This document shows positions 58,063-64,000 of a stretch of DNA of 64,000 bases, one piece after another. Made by a program: the position numbers and the translations under genes. Source of the DNA: Bryopsis sp. KO-2023 (lineage: Eukaryota > Chlorophyta > Ulvophyceae > Bryopsidales > Bryopsidaceae). A model generated the notes under the pieces. The model made no database searches. It saw only the letters and a list, made by a program, of their open reading frames with translations, and had not been told where the DNA came from. Location of the stretch: positions 3,658,001 through 3,722,000 of the forward strand of contig BSYQ01000008.1 of the NCBI GenBank assembly GCA_030272585.1. The letters run 5' to 3'. The stretch's first letter is position 1. Every line of letters starts with the position of its first letter.

Positions 58063-58574
58063 TGGTATCGCCCCTTAACTCGTTAATCTGAAGAGCTCGC
58101 GTTCTCTTGCACGGATTTCCACCAGGTCGTCAAAAAAACAACAACATCCGTTCGATCAGGGGAATGTACAGTTTCTCCACAGCAATTTCATGGACTCAGT
58201 ATAAAACAAGCCCAAATTTTCCCACTGAGTTGCTGAAATTTCTGTGAATTTGCGTTTCTCGACAGTGACAGAACGATCGATGTGGATTATCTCGTTTTGA
58301 GCAGACGTGACAGGCTTTCTTCCAGCGCCAAAACGAAAAGAGAATTATTCGGTGGGGGCGTATCGTTATTGCGTATTGCGTGCAATATCGAGAAAAAAAG
58401 TTTCCAACAATAGAGTAAAAAGAAAAAGACGTTGACGCCTTTTGGTTCGATTTTTCGTTTCAAAACTTCGCGCGTCGACGTCTTCTGAGATCCTGAGGTG
58501 GTCGGAAATCTTTCCGGGAACGAAAGAAGTTAAACGAAACAAGAAAAACAGTGACACGGAGGGTGTTTCTCGAG
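58063..58574. promoter_or_regulatory. Divergent promoter region, mutarotase / SPRING-like gene
   Basis: 512 bases between start codons with no coding signal. No clear TATA box or known operator was recognised. Confidence 0.35.
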
Positions 58575-61361
58575 ATGTCGAAAGTCTTATGGACTTTCAT
58601 ATCTTTCGTTTTGGTGGCGAACTTTTTCGTCGAGGGGATCCGTGACAAAGACGTCATCAGGGATGTCAAGAAGAGGTGAGTTGACGTTTATTTTGACATA
58701 TCCACAAGATATAAACTGCTGTTCCCAAAATGATGAGTTGTTTGGATGTCAGACTGTGTCCTACAGCACATTGGTCAAGGCTGTTCTCGAAAAAAATGCA
58801 AATTCTGCAAGGCACCTGTTTATTTTTTCAACCCTTTGTTTTTAAAATTAAAGATACCATGTAAAGATTCTAAAATTTGCTTTTTTTTGGGTAAGTGCGT
58901 GATTTTTTTTTTTCATCACATAGCAAAACAAAGAACAGAAAAAAATGTCGATATTAGTATCTAAGGGTGGAAAGTTTCTTCTCGAGATTTTTTCCTTCCA
59001 CTTTTTTTTTAAACTTGAAAACATTGTTAAGAATTGTTTTTGTTTTTTTTGGTCAGGGGGTTTGGAGTGGCATCATGTCGAAACACCAAACAAGGAATGT
59101 AAGTTCTGTGACCATAAAGAAAAACCGAGTTCTTTTTTTTCTTTTTTTTGGGGGGGGGGGTCGAATCCATTTTTTTTATATCAACATAATTACTTATTTT
59201 TTCCCTTACTTTTTCGAGATGAAAAATGTTTCCCTAAGAGCTGAAGCAAAGAATTTTTATTTTTATTTTTTAATGGATGAATGCAATTTTTATAGTATTT
59301 CGATTCTTCATAATGGCATCAATTTTTTGTTGGAGTAAAGAGGCCATTTGCTGCAGGATATATATATATATATTTTATTTTATTTTCGTTCAATTCAATT
59401 TGGAGTTAATCTTTTTGCCATCAATGAGAAAAAGTATTCTCGTCGATTTTCTTCAGCATTTTTTTCTTCCCCTTTCGATATTTCGATTTTTTTTTTCTCC
59501 TTTCATCAGCTTTTCTTACCTTTCGTGGATTTTTTTTTCAACCGTGCACAGATGGTAATTTTTTTTCCCTTTTTTCAGTTTATAGCTTTCTTACCTTTTT
59601 TTTTTTGGAAAAAAACAAAAAAACATGCACAGGTGGTATGTAACCGACGACAGAGGCACTGTGTGCGGACTGAATCAAGTGGATCCTCTAACGGGCTGCT
59701 GCAGCGAAGGGCTGAAGCATTCTTGTGAAACTTGCGAACTGCATGACAAATGTTGCTCGACCTATGAATTCTGCGTCTCCTGCTGCCTTTCCCCGGATAA
59801 CGACCCCGCCCAAGGCCTCGCCTCCGACGTTTACAGGTGGATTTCGGAAATTACCGTTTTTGTTTCTTCAACATATGCTGTGGCGATTTTAATCATCGAA
59901 CAGCTGGGTTTTTTTTAAATGTGTGAACGTGTTGGAAAAAAACCCCAAAAAACCACTACAAATCCAACAAAAGAGCATTTTTTTATCGGTTTTAAAGAAA
60001 AAATAAAAGAGAGCAAGAAAGGGAAAAAGTGTGGTTTGATTTCGTGTGAGTGATGTGGGGCCATCGCTCGCTGCGGAATTCTAAAAAACAATAAAAAACA
60101 GCTGGGTGTGCTTTCCAGTTAATTTTCTTTCCATCGCCTGAAAATAGTTTCTCATTTCTCATTTTTTTTTGGCTGAACCATCCTGATTTTGCCCCATGCA
60201 TGCAAATTGTACTGCGCATTTTATTCTTATTATTATGATATTGCTTCAGAGCGTTTGGACATGAGGAAACCGGTCATTGGCCCGACGAATACGAGTATTG
60301 CCGAGGGAAATGCCGAACTCATAAAAGAAGCACCGTCCACGAGAATGCCTATTTGGGTCCAAGGCATCACTGCTTTTCCTTCTCTGCCAGACCTCTGGTG
60401 AGTGTTTTTTCCCCCCTTTTTTTTTCCTTTTTTTTTTCGTTGCTTTTTTGATGTAATCGATCGTTTTAGTAACAAGCGATGGAATCCAGGCATTCTGTGT
60501 CGGCATTTTTCCCTTTTTTGTTTTTTCATTTTGTTGAATTGAATTTCAATTTCTCTTTGCCCTTTTTTTTTTACGGATGATTTTTCTTGGGAAAATGATC
60601 GAGGTGCAAATTTGCTTGTCTTGGAGAGGATGATGTTTCAAAGTTTTGGGGGGGAGGGAAAAATTATGAATTAAAAAAAATAATCGAAAATAAGATTAAA
60701 TGAATCAAAAAAGTATAAATTAAAAAAAAATCATTTTGAAAGTATCAAAAGCAAGACTAAATTATGATTATTATTTTTTATTACTTGTTTTAATTTGAAA
60801 GTATACAGGTTCACCCTCTTCATCAAAACATAACGCTCGCTTCAACCATTTTCTTGCATCTTTTTTGTGTTTTTTTTCCCCTTCCAGAAACAAATTTCAA
60901 GTGGTTTCAATTCCAACTCTATTCACAACTTTCTTTTATGTCTCTTTCCCCACCATTTTTGTTCTTTTTTATTTTTAAATCTCTTTTCTGTTCGGCAGAG
61001 CAACGGACCCAAGCTCCCCCCTCTTCCGTCAGACATCCAGGTCGTCGCTGGAGAAGCCGGGGAAAACTGCGACACCGCTTGCATGTCGAAACAGAAATCC
61101 TGCCGTCCGGATCACTTCCCCGCCATCAATTCCTGCAACACGCTCAGGGATCATTTCGGCTGCGAAGCCACGTGCGAAATCGACGAGGATGGGGACTACT
61201 CGGAGCCCCATTACGTCACCAGCAAAGCCCCCAAACCTAAGAGACCAGCAGCCTGCTTCGTGGGAAAAAACGGAAGCGGGGGTGATTCCACAAAGGCCTG
61301 TGGATGGAAAGAGAGCCACGTTCGACGATTGTGTGCCTGTAGTGATCCGGAACAGAACTAG
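58575..61361 (+). CDS. SPRING (C12orf49/UPF0454)-like secretory-pathway protein, plant type
   Basis: Five exons: 58575-58675, 59057-59098, 59633-59836, 60250-60397, 60999-61361; 285 residues, all phases consistent. Residues 1-22 form a signal peptide or signal anchor (KVLWTFISFVLVANFFVEG). The SPRING core follows: CRNTKQGMWYVTDDRGTVC, DPLTGCC, CCSTYEFCVSCCLSPDNDP and EYEYCRGKCRTHKRSTVHEN. Human SPRING is a Golgi protein needed for S1P activation and SREBP processing. Plant homologues, as I recall them, also have the extra C-terminal Cys-rich domain seen here (GENCDTACMSKQKSC ... RRLCACS). The many paired cysteines indicate a lumenal disulfide-bonded fold. Whether it serves S1P here is inference. 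Confidence 0.85.
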
Positions 61362-62086
61362 AGGTTGAGTCGGTCCAATTTTTACGTTGTTTTTTTAAAT
61401 GGGTTGGTTTTATGGGGAATGGGGGGTTTTGCAAGGAAAAGGGGGAGAATTGTACAAATGTTGGGTTTTTTGGGGGGAGGGATAGAGGGTCGGTGAATTG
61501 ATGCAAATTTGAGGGGTTGCGTGTTGGAACTGGCCTGGTTTGTTGATGAAATAAGAAAATGCCCTCTGTGTTGGTGTGGGTTTTTTTCCCGCCATGGAAG
61601 AAATTGTCCTTTTTGGGGGAGAGGGGGAGGATTTTCACAGTTGCTCGATATGTTTTACCAATCAATAGAGATTAGGAAAAAATCCTGCCCTACCCAGATC
61701 TTTCAATACCTTGTGGTTGCCAATTTTAAGGATTTAACAACGTATGTGTTTGGACAAGAAAATCCCCCCCACCCCTTCCCAATAATATTTTTTTTCAGTG
61801 CCTTTCGCTTGCTTTTTATCAATAATCTCTCTTTGACATGTTTTGGAAGGGATGTTTTGAGTTGATCTTTTCCCAGGCTGGGAAAAGATCCTTTTGCAGA
61901 AGGGTTAACCCATGGGAACTCCCGTTCCCTTGAAGCAATCGATCAGGCACTACATGAACAACACTTAACTCCGCAGCACCAGAACATCAGTCGGCTTTAA
62001 GTGCAAACATCAACTAAATTCAGCAAACTTCAAAAAGTTGGTACCAACTATGATTACGACAACATAAAATCAATCAATCAATCCTC
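61362..62086. other. Spacer with a perfect hairpin
   Basis: T- and G-rich probable 3' untranslated region. At 61864-61890 a perfect 12-bp stem (GATCTTTTCCCA/TGGGAAAAGATC) has a GGC loop. No gene seen. Confidence 0.5.
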
Positions 62087-62371
62087 TTAACAGGCCTGCT
62101 TTATTAGTGCACCAGGATCCCTGCCAGCCCCGAAAATAAAATTTCTGCAGGTGGCTTTATGTGACCTGCTGTCTGGCTGGACACCAAAAAAGCCGTCCAA
62201 AGAAGTCGCTTTTTTCATGTTCTGGAGGGGGTCAGAAGCAGACTCTTTGAGTTTTCTATTTTCAAGCATGGCATGTGCAGCGAGCTGTGATCTTGAATTA
62301 TGGAATGAAGCTGTTTTGAGCTTATTATGGTGACACGGTTTACATAATCGGGCAAAGGAATTGATTCTCAT
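62087..62371 (-). CDS. Orphan 94-residue frame with Cys/His cluster and GATT tail, possibly a LINE-like 3' remnant
   Basis: ATG-initiated frame with good codon-like composition. It begins with a Cys/His-rich start (LCKPCHHNKLK) and contains PLQNMKKATSLDGFFGVQPD. Immediately after the stop the minus strand runs into (GATT)n, the kind of short-repeat tail left by some non-LTR retrotransposons. No family assignment is possible. It could also be a small host gene. Confidence 0.35.
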   Translation of the reverse strand: MRINSFARLCKPCHHNKLKTASFHNSRSQLAAHAMLENRKLKESASDPLQNMKKATSLDGFFGVQPDSRSHKATCRNFIFGAGRDPGALIKQAC

Positions 62372-64000
62372 TGATGAGTATGGGTTTGAAGCGAAAGGAA
62401 AAGGAGGAATTTTAAAGGAAAAAAAGCCTGATTAAACAGTATCAAGAAGAGGATGAAAGGGGAAAAATGGAAAAAAAAAAGACAAAAGACACTTTGGATT
62501 GACAGTAATGTAGGATGAGGGGCACTGCTCGCCGTAGGACAAAATAGTCTAACCACAGAATATGCATCCAAGTCCAATCAGAATTTTCCTCCCAGATCAT
62601 TGCAGTACCACAATTTGGATCCATTCAATCCGTTGCAGGGTGGAATTCAAAGTGCATGAAAAAACACTTGACAGTTTTCATAATATGGCACCATCTGATC
62701 GGGTGGTGGTCACATGTTTTTAAAGAAAAGAAAATTTTACTTTCTTGCTGCTGAAGCTGAGGGTGAGCAACACTGCTGCATCCATTGATAAATACTTTTT
62801 GTTCAAAAAAAGTTCTGTTCTGTTCTGCATTTCTAGTTCTGTTTCCTGCATTTCGAAATTTGATTAGGTCTGATGGGGACTGGCCGAAAAGCAAGGGTCA
62901 GATCTTCCACGGACTTCGATGGAATTGACCTTTATTTTAAGAATAGGCGTATGTGTTTTAATCCTTGCACAATTCTTCAGACTTTTTTTCCTTCTCTCCC
63001 ATCAGGGCCATGTAAATTGATATTCAATTACAGATTTGTGTTTTTTTTTTGGCCGCCAATTATACTTAGGGATTTTGGGACAGCGAGGATTGGAAACAAC
63101 AATACATCTTAGAAAGACTGTGGAGACTGAATGACTGACTGACATCGTGGCAAATTGATACACAGACCTGCCCACCTATATTCATGCATGATTCCTGGGA
63201 AGGATGATGGGAAAAAACAGTTTCCTGTTAATTTCGACAAAATGGGCATGAAATATATGTATGCAAAGCTACCAGCATGCATGCATATTGGTCTGATTGT
63301 TGTAATTGCGAAAAGAACTGTGCATGCTGCAGCTATTTTTTTTTTCACTGGTCCAGTATGACTGGCGTCTACGTTCGTTGATGGATCGACTTTAGAAAAT
63401 ATGAATATAGGTGAATCGTGTGCAACATACACTGCCTTCCAAAAACTAATATCCTAATTCTCACTTTTTCTTGTTGTGCACGACTATATGTTGGCTGCCC
63501 AGAGCCAAGGATTAGTGAAGGAGTGGGTTTAGTGATGATCGACGTCTGTCATGAATCGATTAATCAGGTCGAGAATGTTCCTGTCGATAAGGCAAAAAAA
63601 AAACAAACAAAAAAAGCAAACATCATATTACATTGTGGAGGAGAATTGATGATTATTATTATTATTATGATGATGATTATTATTCCTGTCGATAAGGCGT
63701 TGATGTGGGTGTGGAAGAGTTTCTGAAGGATTGTATTCTTTGGTTTGGTATGATCTTTATCTAGGACAATTTTTGTTGTTGCAATAGAGGCGTTATTACA
63801 CCGGTCCGTATCTACAAACACTGATTGTCATTCAAAAAGAAAAAACAAAATCACCCCCTCTCATAAGAAATCGAAATAGAGGCCTGGGCTTCTACGCATG
63901 TAATATTGATTGATTGATTGTATCGCGCAGGCTTTTGTCCGAAATCAAAACAATATGACACAAATGGACATGTAAATATAATCACAATGATGACTTCACA
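62372..64000. other. Right-edge spacer
   Basis: AT-rich with (TGA/TTA)n repeats near 63650 and (GATT)n near 63906. Apart from the SINE-like insertion at 63578-63698 I see no supported feature. Confidence 0.5.
63578..63698 (+). mobile_element. SINE-like short retroposon, copy 3
   Basis: An 89-base insert (63594-63682) is enclosed by a perfect 16-bp direct repeat TTCCTGTCGATAAGGC (63578-63593, 63683-63698). It has an A/C-rich start, then CATCATATTACATTGTGG, and an (ATT/GAT)n tail. The long perfect duplication is typical of target-primed reverse transcription. Confidence 0.65.

Noticed and set aside
58746-58964. Cys-rich frame as second exon of the SPRING-like gene
   Set aside because: Joining it breaks phase. 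The 42-base exon at 59057-59098 is in phase and supplies the conserved CRNTKQG motif.

Overview
The window is nuclear DNA of a green-lineage eukaryote, most likely a streptophyte or chlorophyte alga. The evidence is an SBP-box (a Viridiplantae-only DNA-binding domain), a nuclear-encoded plastid sigma factor, a plastid-type ribosomal protein uL3 with a transit peptide, DUF1997 and a plant-type SPRING-like protein. Genes are intron-rich with GT-AG junctions, and spacers are AT-rich with very long homopolymers (A/T runs, and G or C runs up to about 20). No prokaryotic operons, CRISPR arrays or rRNA genes were seen. I built exon models by hand and checked codon phase across every junction I report.

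Left part (1 to about 13.7 kb): two Ty3/gypsy-type LTR retroelements. A young, whole-looking chromovirus on the + strand (1634-8886, two 244-bp LTRs that read as identical) sits inside an older minus-strand element, whose gag-protease and RT-RNase H frames lie at 12481-8952 and which continues past the left edge. Both carry the same primer-binding site.

Genes, left to right: DUF1997 plastid protein (+, 14351-16635); a short membrane-anchored coiled-coil protein (-, 18793-19761); plastid sigma factor (-, 22253-26194), divergent from plastid uL3 (+, 26546-28765); a PIF/Harbinger-like MITE (29968-30712); a BTB-BACK-SBP fusion protein (+, 31315-35735); eIF1A (+, 38509-41032); a head-to-head pair of mTERF paralogues (-, 42566-43777; +, 44057-45262); a large filamin-repeat protein (+, about 48231-55317); hexose-6-phosphate mutarotase (-, 55755-58062), divergent from a SPRING-like secretory-pathway protein (+, 58575-61361). 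The remaining spacers hold simple sequence, small dispersed repeats and a few orphan coding-like fragments.

Three neighbouring genes (sigma factor, uL3c, DUF1997) point to plastid function and two mTERFs to organelle gene expression, but nothing here behaves as an operon. The most novel item is the BTB-BACK-SBP protein: it joins a BTB/BACK oligomerisation and Cullin-adaptor module to the plant-specific SBP DNA-binding domain, an arrangement analogous to animal ZBTB factors that I do not recognise from described SBP families.
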